This document shows, piece after piece, positions 11,659 to 19,624 of a DNA stretch of 32,845 bases. Within the stretch, counting starts at the first letter, position 1, and each line of letters starts with the position of its first letter. The translations under genes were made by a program, and so were the position numbers. The notes below the pieces were generated by a model, which did not search any database, had not been told where the DNA came from, and worked only from the letters and a program-made list of their open reading frames with translations. Source of the DNA: Gammaproteobacteria bacterium (GTDB lineage Bacteria; Pseudomonadota; Gammaproteobacteria; DSM-19610); NCBI GenBank assembly GCA_011371465.1, contig DRQL01000326.1, forward strand, positions 1 to 32,845, in the 5' to 3' direction.

Positions 11659-11754
11659 GACACAACCGGCCCATTCCCACCGGCCCCACGAATCCCCCCG
11701 ACACAACCGGCCCATTTCTACCGGCTCCATGAATCCCCCCGACACAACCGGACA
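11659..11754 (+). repeat. 41-bp direct tandem repeat (two full units plus a partial third)
   Basis: GACACAACCGG starts at 11659, 11700 and 11741 (period 41). Unit: GACACAACCGGCCCATTyCyACCGGCyCCAyGAATCCCCCC. Confidence 0.85.
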
Positions 11755-11756
11755 CC

Positions 11757-11788
11757 CGTAGGTCGGGTTAGCGCAGCGTAACCCGACA
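11757..11788 (+). repeat. REP-like palindrome, copy 2
   Basis: CGTAGGTCGGGTTAGCGCAGCGTAACCCGACA. Confidence 0.85.
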
Positions 11789-11889
11789 GGACAACGCGCG
11801 ATAACGCCAGAATTTCACTGCGCAGGTTAACGAGGCAAAAACCGGTCCCTTTTCATTACCCCCAGAAATACCCGACACAACCGGAGGCT

Positions 11890-11921
11890 CGTAGGTCGGG
11901 TTAGAGCAGCGTAACCCGACA
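11890..11921 (+). repeat. REP-like palindrome, copy 3
   Basis: CGTAGGTCGGGTTAGAGCAGCGTAACCCGACA (one loop-proximal change). Confidence 0.85.
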
Positions 11922-11928
11922 AACCACA

Positions 11929-13137
11929 CTAAACCCGCAACCACTTCAACAGCGGTTCAACGAGCGGCGCCTGAACAAACAGCGAAAACAGCACCACCCC
12001 GTATGCGATCGATTGCACAGTCCACCAGCCCTCCAGTTCGACCGGCAGGGCGATGGCCAGTGCCAGTGTAACCGCGCCGCGCAACCCGCCCGCCGACAGG
12101 ATGACCCGGTAGCCCCGTGAGAGCGGCTGCTGCCCCGGCAGCACTGCGTTTACACCGGCTGTTGTCCATACACTCACTACGCGGGTGATGAGCACCGCGG
12201 CGATCCCCAGCAGCATGGCCAGCCAGCGTTCCTGGAACATGAGCAGCGTGACGGTAGCGCCGGCCAGCAGGAACAGCGAACTGTTGGCGAGCCAGCCGAG
12301 CCGGGACCACCAGTCCTGCAGGATCGTTAACTGTTCGGGGCGTTTCCGGCGCAGCATCTGGCTGAGCAGCAGACCACAGGCCAGCGTCGCCATGACCCCC
12401 GAGGTTCCCAGCTGTGTTTCTGCGACCAGGTAGCTGGCATAGCTGGCGAGCAGGCTGATGATGGTGGTTCGTTCCAGCCAGCGGATCAGCAGGAAAGCCA
12501 GCCAGCCGGTTGCCAGGCCGACGCCCAGGCCGCCCAGCGCCAGCCACAGGAATTCCTTTGCTGCGTTGGATAGTTCGATGTGTCCGGCCGGGCCGGTTGC
12601 TGCGGAGATCAGCAGCGTGAACAGCACCACCGTCGTGGCATCGTTCAACAGGCTTTCGCCTTCCAGCAGCGTCAGCAGGCGTGCCGGTACAGGCAGCCGC
12701 TTCGACAGTTCGGTAACCGCCACCGGGTCGGTGGCGGAGAGCAGGGCGCCGCATACCAGGGCAGTCAGCCACGGGAAACCGCTGCTGTGCCCGATGCTGA
12801 AGAATAACAGCGCAGCGGTCAGCACGGCGGACAGCAACAGCAGCGGCAGGGCCAGCACCAGGATCGGGACCAGGTTGCGGAACAGCAGGCGCGCGTTCAT
12901 GCCGCAGGCGGATTCGAAGATCAGCACCGGCAGGAACACGTAAAACACCAGGTCATGAAAATGGTACCAGCGCAGGCCGGTATCGATACCCAGGCTGACG
13001 ATGAACTGTGTGCCGGCAAAACCACCGGCAAACAGGGCTGCGCTCATAGGCAGGTGCAGGCGCCGCGCCAGTGGTTCCAGCAGCAGGGCGGCCAACAGCA
13101 TGGCCATGAAAAACAGTGCAACAGAAGCTGACGGCAT
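11929..13137 (-). CDS. CPA1/NhaP-type Na+/H+ (cation:proton) antiporter
   Basis: Polytopic; FLPVLIFESACGMN, LLSATDPVAVTELSKRL, LLEGESLLNDATTVVLF, and SAGGLRGAVTLALAIALP signatures. Confidence 0.9.
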   Translation of the reverse strand: MPSASVALFFMAMLLAALLLEPLARRLHLPMSAALFAGGFAGTQFIVSLGIDTGLRWYHFHDLVFYVFLPVLIFESACGMNARLLFRNLVPILVLALPLLLLSAVLTAALLFFSIGHSSGFPWLTALVCGALLSATDPVAVTELSKRLPVPARLLTLLEGESLLNDATTVVLFTLLISAATGPAGHIELSNAAKEFLWLALGGLGVGLATGWLAFLLIRWLERTTIISLLASYASYLVAETQLGTSGVMATLACGLLLSQMLRRKRPEQLTILQDWWSRLGWLANSSLFLLAGATVTLLMFQERWLAMLLGIAAVLITRVVSVWTTAGVNAVLPGQQPLSRGYRVILSAGGLRGAVTLALAIALPVELEGWWTVQSIAYGVVLFSLFVQAPLVEPLLKWLRV

Positions 13138-13284
13138 GGCACCACCGCTGTTGATCCGCCTGGCGGATCGAGTCGGGATTGCTACCTGGACACGGAATGA
13201 CAGCTAAGCCGGTTCATCAGACCGCTCTCTGTATATAGACCCACACGGTGAGCACAGGTTCAGATACAGGGAAATGCTGAATAA

Positions 13285-13345
13285 TCCGTCATACCGGCGG
13301 AAGCCGGTATCCATGTCTTTGAAAACACGAGATGCCTGGTTTCCT
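13285..13345 (+). repeat. Second hairpin-repeat family, copy A
   Basis: GTC-ATACCGGC-GGAA-GCCGGTAT-CCATGTCTTTGAAAACACGAGATGCCTGG; perfect 8-bp arms at 13291-13310. Confidence 0.65.
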
Positions 13346-13410
13346 TCTCCTCCGGGTCACCACGGCGGGCGTTCCATGTGCGCCGGAAAACCGGTGGATT
13401 CAGCGCTTGC

Positions 13411-13677
13411 CTACAGCAATTCGGCGCGACTGACCTGTCCGAAACGGTCCAGCGTCAGGCACAGTCTGCCCTGGCAGGGTATGCGGCCGGCGATACGGCC
13501 GGAGCCTTCCATGATGATCTCGTCGAATTGCACAAAGGCAATGACATGGTGGTCATTTTCTTCAAGGATTTCGTAACACAGGGTGTCCTTGTCGATCCAG
13601 CCGTTCTGTGAGCAGAACGCAGTCAGCTCGCGACAGGACATCAGGTACTGTTCGATGTGTTGCATCAGGTAGTGCAT
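13411..13677 (-). CDS. Conserved-looking small protein of unknown function
   Basis: 88-aa ORF 2 bp downstream of 13680-13877 on the same strand; protein-like composition (MHYLMQHIEQYLMSCRELTAFCSQNGWIDKDTLCYEILEENDHHVIAFVQFDEIIMEG). Confidence 0.6.
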   Translation of the reverse strand: MHYLMQHIEQYLMSCRELTAFCSQNGWIDKDTLCYEILEENDHHVIAFVQFDEIIMEGSGRIAGRIPCQGRLCLTLDRFGQVSRAELL

Positions 13678-13679
13678 GG

Positions 13680-13877
13680 TCAGGAGTGTTCTGGTGGGCC
13701 GCCCTTTGCATATCGGCTGGGATCATCCGGCAGGGCCATCAGGTAGGCGTGCCGGGTTTCCTCCGACTCAAAATATATTTTCATCGCAGCCACCCCGCTG
13801 CCTTCCACGACAAAGGGGTGGTGCTCCGGATCCGGCACCCTGTTTCCGGTGACTGGATCGATGGTGGTCACAATCAC
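13680..13877 (-). CDS. Small protein of unknown function (65 aa)
   Basis: GTG start with strong SD (GGAAGGAGGTCGAGCTGTG); VIVTTIDPVTGNRVPDPEHHPFVVEGSGVAAMKIYFESEETRHAYLMALPDDPS. Confidence 0.6.
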   Translation of the reverse strand: MIVTTIDPVTGNRVPDPEHHPFVVEGSGVAAMKIYFESEETRHAYLMALPDDPSRYAKGGPPEHS

Positions 13878-14012
13878 AGCTCGACCTCCTTCCGGGCGGC
13901 GCGCAGCTACAACCCTCCGGCCCGGATACCGGTGACCTGGGTAAAAGTATAGATGGCGACAGCCGAAGCGCAAGGCGGTCCATGCGTCAAAGAACAGGCG
14001 GTCTGGTGCGGG

Positions 14013-16433
14013 TTAGCGGTTGCGGTAGCGGTTCAGGTCAAACAGGCCGGAATCGACCGGCTGTTGCGCCGCGTAATGGTCCTGTAACCAGTCCGCCGTG
14101 TCCCAGAAGTCATAACGGGTGCGCCGGACACCGAACAGCCCTACAAAGCGTTCGTAGTCCTTGCGGGTCTCGATGTTTGCATAGCGCTCGGCAAAATCCT
14201 CTACCTGGGCCAGCTCGATGTCAAAAAAGAAATTGGGATAGGCGCCCTGCAGTCCCCGTACGACCGTCATGGTGTCGTGTTCCAGGTCACGTCGGTCATC
14301 CAGTTCACGACCTGCCTCGGTCGAGAACATGGAGCTGATGTTCTTGTAGGCCTTGTTATGGATCAGCGTGTAGGCGAGCCCCTGTTCCGTCGGGCTGTCG
14401 CTTCTGATCCTTACAAAGGTCAGGTCGGGAAAGACCTCCAGCTTCCGTCCCTGGATAGCGGCTACCTGCAGCATGGCCCGGTCCGCTCGTTGCACGGCCG
14501 ATTCGTTGCCACCCGGCTCGCAGGGTTGCGACTGGCAGTGGCCCAGTTCCCCGGGGGTTTCCGCCAGGCGGCCCAGCCGCTGCTGGATGCGCCGGTACAG
14601 CTCGGTTTGCGGGTCGTTGCTCCGGTAGCCGGTAACCACCTCGGTCTCCAGCCACTTGCTGGGAGCATGCAGGTATTTTTCCAGGTCGGCGCGAATGCCG
14701 GCGTACCAGGAATCGCGGATCTGCTTGCGCTGGCTGACCGGCAGGAAAGCCAGGAAATAGTCTTCGCCTTCCATGCGCAGGAAGTCCATGTACAGCCGGG
14801 TGTTCAGCTGGTGCCCTACATTCCCGTAGACATTGAAGCCCGCAACCAGCAGGTAGTGAATACGTTCCAGCAGCGGGTAGTCGATGACCCAGGCGGTCTC
14901 CGGGTAGTCACCTGCCAGACCGAAACTGACCGAGGCGCTGTCGAAATGCCGGAACACGGTCAGGGCGGCGTTGGGGTTGTTGCCATCCCCGTCCCAGATG
15001 AATCGCAGCGCCTGTTCCAGGTCCTGTTGCGGTAGCTTTTGAAAAAATGCCTGCTTGGCATTCATGTAGCCATTCAGCTTGCCCCAGTATTCCGTCCAGG
15101 CCGCAAACAGCCTCAGCGTATCGCCACGTTCCGAGGGCATGTCCAGGTCACCGGAAACGCTGTTAAGGAATTCGGGGTCGGCGGTGACCAGGTTGTGGTC
15201 CGGGTCAAAGAAGAACACCCAGAACTGGTCTTCGATGACATTGAGCGCGATCTGTCCGCGGCAAACCGGGCCCTTTACAAACCCTTCGATGAAGAAACGC
15301 GCGTCATCCAGCAGGAAGCGGTAGCGTGCATCGGGCGGTATGGCCTCAAAAACCCGGAACGGGTTCGATGCCACATCGAGCTGGTAGGGGGGCAGCTGGT
15401 CGACCGGGTAGTCGGGCTCCAGGAACAGCTGGCGATAGCGTGCCATCTTTTGTGGCGACAGCTCGTACACCACGTGGTTCTTGGCCACGATCGAAGCGCG
15501 GTAGGGGCGCAGGCGGTAGTAGAACGACGCCGTGCCCGGGTCGTCGTAGGGGCGCACGGTGGGGATTTCATCGATGGCCTGTCCGGGCGGGGTGAAGGAG
15601 CGGACCAGACGGTAGAATTCGCGCGGCGGGGTACCCGCAAAGTGGATGTGCGCCTGGAACAGGTGTTCGTACAGGTAGCGACTGACCAGTTTTTCCTTGT
15701 TGCCATCGGCATTGAAAAACGGCTCCCATTGCGCGATCTGCTGTGCCGCCTGTGGTGATGGCGCAGCCGGTGCCGGAACGGGAGAACCCTGGGCCAGCCA
15801 CTGCACCAGGGTTTTGTATTCCGTGTCACTGAGGTTGGGCATTGCATAAGGCATCCCCCACAGCGGGTGCCGGTCTGCATAGGCCTGGAATTCTTCGCGC
15901 TTCGGACAGACCTGCTCACGGTCCAGTGCCAGGTCGAAATCAGCCGACAGCATGCCGACCCGCGCCTGCGGGTGCAGCTGTTTGAGGCGCAACAGCTGGT
16001 ACAGCACCGATTGTTCCAGGTTCTCCCGTGGCGTCGCCTCCCCCTCGTTGAGCACGGTGTGGAAGCCCTTGTTGCGCCATTCCGCGGTGGTTCGGGCGTC
16101 GATGCCCAGGCGGGTCGGTTCGCTGCCGAGTATGCGAGTACCGTCATAGACCTTGACCGGGCTGGCGCCGCGTGTGATGCCGTCAAAAGAAGAAAGCTTC
16201 AGCTGGCAGGGTGCGTCGTAGCAGCCGTGGCAGACGATGCAGCGGCGTTCGAGTACCGGCTTGACACGGTGACGGTAGTCGACGGGCTGCTCCGGCAGGG
16301 TAAGTAACAGGTCATAGTCGACCCTTGCCTGTTCCCGGATCAGGTCGGGTTGTTTTACCGCGCAGGCTGCCAGGGCAATCATGGCGGCCAGCAGGGCGGC
16401 TAACAGGCGGTGTCTGTGCAGGAAGGCCGCCAT
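14013..16433 (-). CDS. cti: Fatty acid cis/trans isomerase (haem-binding, lipoprotein-like N-terminus)
   Basis: 806 aa; LAAC lipobox-like; RRCIVCHGCYDAPCQLKLSSFDGITRGASPVKVYDGTRI; GMPYAMPNLSDTEY; matches the known layout of the Cti family. Confidence 0.9.
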   Translation of the reverse strand: MAAFLHRHRLLAALLAAMIALAACAVKQPDLIREQARVDYDLLLTLPEQPVDYRHRVKPVLERRCIVCHGCYDAPCQLKLSSFDGITRGASPVKVYDGTRILGSEPTRLGIDARTTAEWRNKGFHTVLNEGEATPRENLEQSVLYQLLRLKQLHPQARVGMLSADFDLALDREQVCPKREEFQAYADRHPLWGMPYAMPNLSDTEYKTLVQWLAQGSPVPAPAAPSPQAAQQIAQWEPFFNADGNKEKLVSRYLYEHLFQAHIHFAGTPPREFYRLVRSFTPPGQAIDEIPTVRPYDDPGTASFYYRLRPYRASIVAKNHVVYELSPQKMARYRQLFLEPDYPVDQLPPYQLDVASNPFRVFEAIPPDARYRFLLDDARFFIEGFVKGPVCRGQIALNVIEDQFWVFFFDPDHNLVTADPEFLNSVSGDLDMPSERGDTLRLFAAWTEYWGKLNGYMNAKQAFFQKLPQQDLEQALRFIWDGDGNNPNAALTVFRHFDSASVSFGLAGDYPETAWVIDYPLLERIHYLLVAGFNVYGNVGHQLNTRLYMDFLRMEGEDYFLAFLPVSQRKQIRDSWYAGIRADLEKYLHAPSKWLETEVVTGYRSNDPQTELYRRIQQRLGRLAETPGELGHCQSQPCEPGGNESAVQRADRAMLQVAAIQGRKLEVFPDLTFVRIRSDSPTEQGLAYTLIHNKAYKNISSMFSTEAGRELDDRRDLEHDTMTVVRGLQGAYPNFFFDIELAQVEDFAERYANIETRKDYERFVGLFGVRRTRYDFWDTADWLQDHYAAQQPVDSGLFDLNRYRNR

Positions 16434-16435
16434 GG

Positions 16436-17563
16436 TCAGTTGAAAACCGTGAGTACGCCCGTGTATCCGTATAACTGGTCGTTGAAAATCTCGCCGTTGG
16501 CGAAAAAACCGACCAGCGGGAATTCACCGAGCGTAGCCTCGATCATCTTCAGCTCGGCGGAGGGTTCGCCGAACAGGTCCTGCCCACGGCCCAGGCAGGA
16601 GAAGTACAGGCCGCCACGCGGGGTCCCGGGTACCCGGCGTTTCAGGTCATCCAGCATGCGCTGCATATCCTCGCGGGCGGTGTTGCTGTCACGACGGCAG
16701 AAGTGCAGCGCCTGGCCCGGGTGCACCAGGTCCCCGATGGCGAGACGTTTGCCGCGGGTGTCGATGCCGACCAGATTGCGCACCAGGTAGTCGCCGGTGT
16801 CCGATCCCTTGATGGGCAGACCGGCAAAAATATAACCGGCGGCACGGTTGAGGTCGCGTGCCAGTATCTCACCAATGTCCTCGCGGAAGACATCCAGCGC
16901 CGGCCGATCGTCGATACGGTTGATGACGTTGTTGGCGCAGTCGGTAATGGCGTGTTTGCCCGCAATCGGGCTGCAGCCCTGGCTCAGCCCGGTGGCAATC
17001 GATACCTGGTCGTTGAAGACCACGCCCGACAGCCCGCCTTCCAGCAGTTCATCGGCAATCTGCGGGTGGGCGCCGTGCGAAGAACTCAGTCCGCCCAGCA
17101 GGTAGCCGCCGGGCAGCTCACCATGCAGCTGGCCCAGCAGCATGGGCAGGTTGTTATTGCCGGGATCTCCGTGCACTACCGCCACGTGGCTCTCGGACTG
17201 CTGCAGCCAGTCGTCCCAGGCGCCCGGCAGGTGGTCGGCGGCGCGGTTGTAAAAAGGCAGTACCCGGTAACTGTGTTCGGGGAAGCAGCCGATCATGGCG
17301 GCCATGGCGGATACCTGCGCGTATTCCGTACCGCTGGCGCAGATGCCGATGCCCACGGTCCCGATCCAGTGTTCGATGCCGGTTTCGGCACGAAAGCGGT
17401 CCAGGATCAGTTGCAGTTCATTGGCGAAACTGTCGGTAACGTACAGGAAACCCAGGTTGGCTTCTGCCGGGACGTCACCGATCTGGCGCAGGCAGTCCGT
17501 TACCGCCGGATCGCGGTCGGCTGAGCGGGTATGACCGAGCAGAAAAGCGGGGCATGTGTTCAT
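16436..17563 (-). CDS. FIST N/C domain sensory protein
   Basis: LGFLYVTDSFANELQLILDRFRAETGIEHWIGTVGIGICASG; YLLGGLSSS; SGVVFNDQVSIATGLSQGCSPIA; CLGRGQDLFGEPSAELKMIEATLGEFPLVGFFANGEI. Confidence 0.88.
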   Translation of the reverse strand: MNTCPAFLLGHTRSADRDPAVTDCLRQIGDVPAEANLGFLYVTDSFANELQLILDRFRAETGIEHWIGTVGIGICASGTEYAQVSAMAAMIGCFPEHSYRVLPFYNRAADHLPGAWDDWLQQSESHVAVVHGDPGNNNLPMLLGQLHGELPGGYLLGGLSSSHGAHPQIADELLEGGLSGVVFNDQVSIATGLSQGCSPIAGKHAITDCANNVINRIDDRPALDVFREDIGEILARDLNRAAGYIFAGLPIKGSDTGDYLVRNLVGIDTRGKRLAIGDLVHPGQALHFCRRDSNTAREDMQRMLDDLKRRVPGTPRGGLYFSCLGRGQDLFGEPSAELKMIEATLGEFPLVGFFANGEIFNDQLYGYTGVLTVFN

Positions 17564-17576
17564 CAGGGTTGCCTGT

Positions 17577-17612
17577 AAAAAAGGGGGCGTCAGCTGGCCG
17601 CTGTACGCCCCC
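17577..17612 (-). terminator. Rho-independent terminator downstream of phosphoribulokinase
   Basis: On the minus strand GGGGGCGTACAGCGGCCAGCTGACGCCCCC followed by TTTTTT. Confidence 0.8.
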
Positions 17613-17639
17613 TGGAATGCGGGTTGCCGAAGGGTCCGG

Positions 17640-18518
17640 TCAGCCCGTTTTTTTGTCGGACATCATTTTTTCAATGATGGGAGCCAGGATGATCTCGATG
17701 GCAAACCCCATTTTGCCGCCCGGTACCACGATCGAGTTGCGCCGCGACATGAACGAGCTGTCCAGCATGTTCAGCAGGTAGGGGAAATCCACGTTCAGCT
17801 TGGCGGGGTCGCGGAAACGAATCACCACAAAACTTTCATCCGGTGTCGGGATGTCACGGGCAATGAACGGGTTCGAGGTATCGACGGTGGGAACCCGCTG
17901 GAAATTGATGTCCGTGCGTGAGAACTGCGGGGTGATGTAGTGCACGTAATCGTGCATGCGGCGCAGGATGGTGTCGGTGACGGCTTCTGCCGAATAGCCG
18001 CGCTGCGCGCAGTCGCGATGAATTTTCTGGATCCACTCCAGGTTGACCAGCGGTACCACGCCGATCAGCAGATCGACGAACTGGGCGATGTTGGTGGTGC
18101 CATCCACGGCGCCGCCGTGCAGGCCCTCGTAGAACAGCAGGTCGGTGCCCGGCGGAATGGTTTCCCAGGGCGTGAACTCACCGGGCTTCTGGCCAAACGG
18201 TTCGGCTTCTTCCTCGCTGTGCAGGTAATAGCGGCGCTCACAGCTGCCCGTGTCGCCGTAGGTTTTGAAGGTCTCCGCGATCTTGTCGAACAGGTTGGCT
18301 TCGGGACCAAAGTGGCTGAAATTGCGGTTGCCCTCTTCTTCGGCCTTCGCCATGGCTTCTTTCATGGCCGCGCGGTCGTAGCGGTGGTAGCTGTCCCCTT
18401 CGATGACCGCCGGGTTGACGCCCTCTCGACGGAAAATGTGTTCGAAGGCCACCTTGACCGTGGTAGTGCCTGCGCCGGAGGACCCGGTTACCGCAATTAC
18501 TGGATGTTTCTTGGACAT
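17640..18518 (-). CDS. prk: Phosphoribulokinase
   Basis: MSKKHPVIAVTGSSGAGTTTVKVAFEHIFRREGVNPAVIEGDSYHRYDRAAMK P-loop and substrate motifs; internal ATG chosen, preceded by aggagat. Confidence 0.93.
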   Translation of the reverse strand: MSKKHPVIAVTGSSGAGTTTVKVAFEHIFRREGVNPAVIEGDSYHRYDRAAMKEAMAKAEEEGNRNFSHFGPEANLFDKIAETFKTYGDTGSCERRYYLHSEEEAEPFGQKPGEFTPWETIPPGTDLLFYEGLHGGAVDGTTNIAQFVDLLIGVVPLVNLEWIQKIHRDCAQRGYSAEAVTDTILRRMHDYVHYITPQFSRTDINFQRVPTVDTSNPFIARDIPTPDESFVVIRFRDPAKLNVDFPYLLNMLDSSFMSRRNSIVVPGGKMGFAIEIILAPIIEKMMSDKKTG

Positions 18519-18555
18519 GCCAATCTCCTGAAAAACAGTTCTTGAAAAGCTGTGG

Positions 18556-18575
18556 CACCCTGCCGGGGCAGGGTG
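18556..18575. repeat. Perfect inverted repeat in the prk leader
   Basis: CACCCTGCC-GG-GGCAGGGTG, 37 bp upstream of the prk ATG. Confidence 0.6.
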
Positions 18576-18739
18576 TCGATATTCGGTATTCCGGTTCGTC
18601 GCGCAGCGCACCCGTAGCGCGAAATCCGGTAGCGCACACCATCGGCTGCAGACCGGAACCGCGTATTGAACCACTTTTATACGGTGAGCGACAACTTCAA
18701 TATAACTATATGTAAATAAATATTATTTCAGCCGCGCGC

Positions 18740-18793
18740 GGGTCGGAACCCAGGTTATTGAAAACACTGGATCCCGGTCTTCACCGGGATGTC
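18740..18793 (-). repeat. Second hairpin-repeat family, copy B
   Basis: Reverse complement GAC-ATCCCGGT-GAAG-ACCGGGAT-CCAGTGTTTTCAATAACCTGGGTTCC; arms at 18771-18790. Confidence 0.65.
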
Positions 18794-18870
18794 GACAAAG
18801 ACGTCGTCCGGAGATCCCCGGAAATAACGGAATCTTGCCGGCAGTCACTGTTTGCAGCAGCGGCAATGGC

Positions 18871-19569
18871 TCAGCGGCGCTGGAACACGAGGTCCCACAC
18901 CCCGTGTCCGAGGCGCTGACCGCGACGTTCAAAACGGGTGACCGGCCGGTAGGCGGGTCGTTCGGAACAGGCTCCGGAAGTGTTGCAGTTGACGAAATCC
19001 GCCGCGGTTTGCATAACCGCAAGCATGTGCCGGGCGTAGGGCTCCCAGTCCGTTGCCATGTGCAAGCGGCCACCGGTTTTCAGTTTGCGCGCCACACGCT
19101 CGACAAAGGCAGGTTGCACGATGCGTCGTTTATGGTGTTTGCGTTTCGGCCAGGGGTCCGGAAAAAACAGCAGTACCCGGTCCAGGCAGCCGTCCGGCAG
19201 GCAACGGTCCAGTACCTCGACCGCATCGTGGCAATAGACCCGGACATTTTCCAGCGCCCGTTCATCCAGCTCGATCAGCAGGTGTCCCACACCGGGACGG
19301 TGCACCTCGATGCCAATAAAATCGGACTGTGGTTCCGCCGCCGCCATCGCGGCCAGGCTGGCGCCGTTGCCGAAGCCGATCTCCAGGGTCAGCGGCGCGT
19401 GGCGTCCGAATACCTGCGCCGGGTCCAGCTTGCCGGAGGCGGACAACCCGAAGCGGGGCCACAGTTCGTCCAGTGCCTTCTGCTGTCCGGGCGTCAGGCG
19501 GCCTTCGCGGCGGACGAAAGATCGAATGCGCCTGCGTTGCGCGTCTGTGGTATGTTTACTGCTATGCAT
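18871..19569 (-). CDS. trmB: tRNA (guanine-N7)-methyltransferase
   Basis: [73 protein letters not shown]. Confidence 0.95.
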   Translation of the reverse strand: MHSSKHTTDAQRRRIRSFVRREGRLTPGQQKALDELWPRFGLSASGKLDPAQVFGRHAPLTLEIGFGNGASLAAMAAAEPQSDFIGIEVHRPGVGHLLIELDERALENVRVYCHDAVEVLDRCLPDGCLDRVLLFFPDPWPKRKHHKRRIVQPAFVERVARKLKTGGRLHMATDWEPYARHMLAVMQTAADFVNCNTSGACSERPAYRPVTRFERRGQRLGHGVWDLVFQRR

Positions 19570-19624
19570 GTAATGACCGTGTTGCTGTCAGCTCCGCTGT
19601 GGCGGAATCCGGGATTATACGGCC

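Noticed and set aside
11555-11921. Repeat clusters considered as a CRISPR array
   Set aside because: Repeats are palindromic, change orientation, and have irregular spacing (or uniform 41-bp tandem units without unique spacers); no cas genes.
15867-16307. Plus-strand ORFs across the cti region (e.g. 14277-15035, 15039-15758, 15867-16307)
   Set aside because: All antisense to cti without recognisable domains or SD sites.
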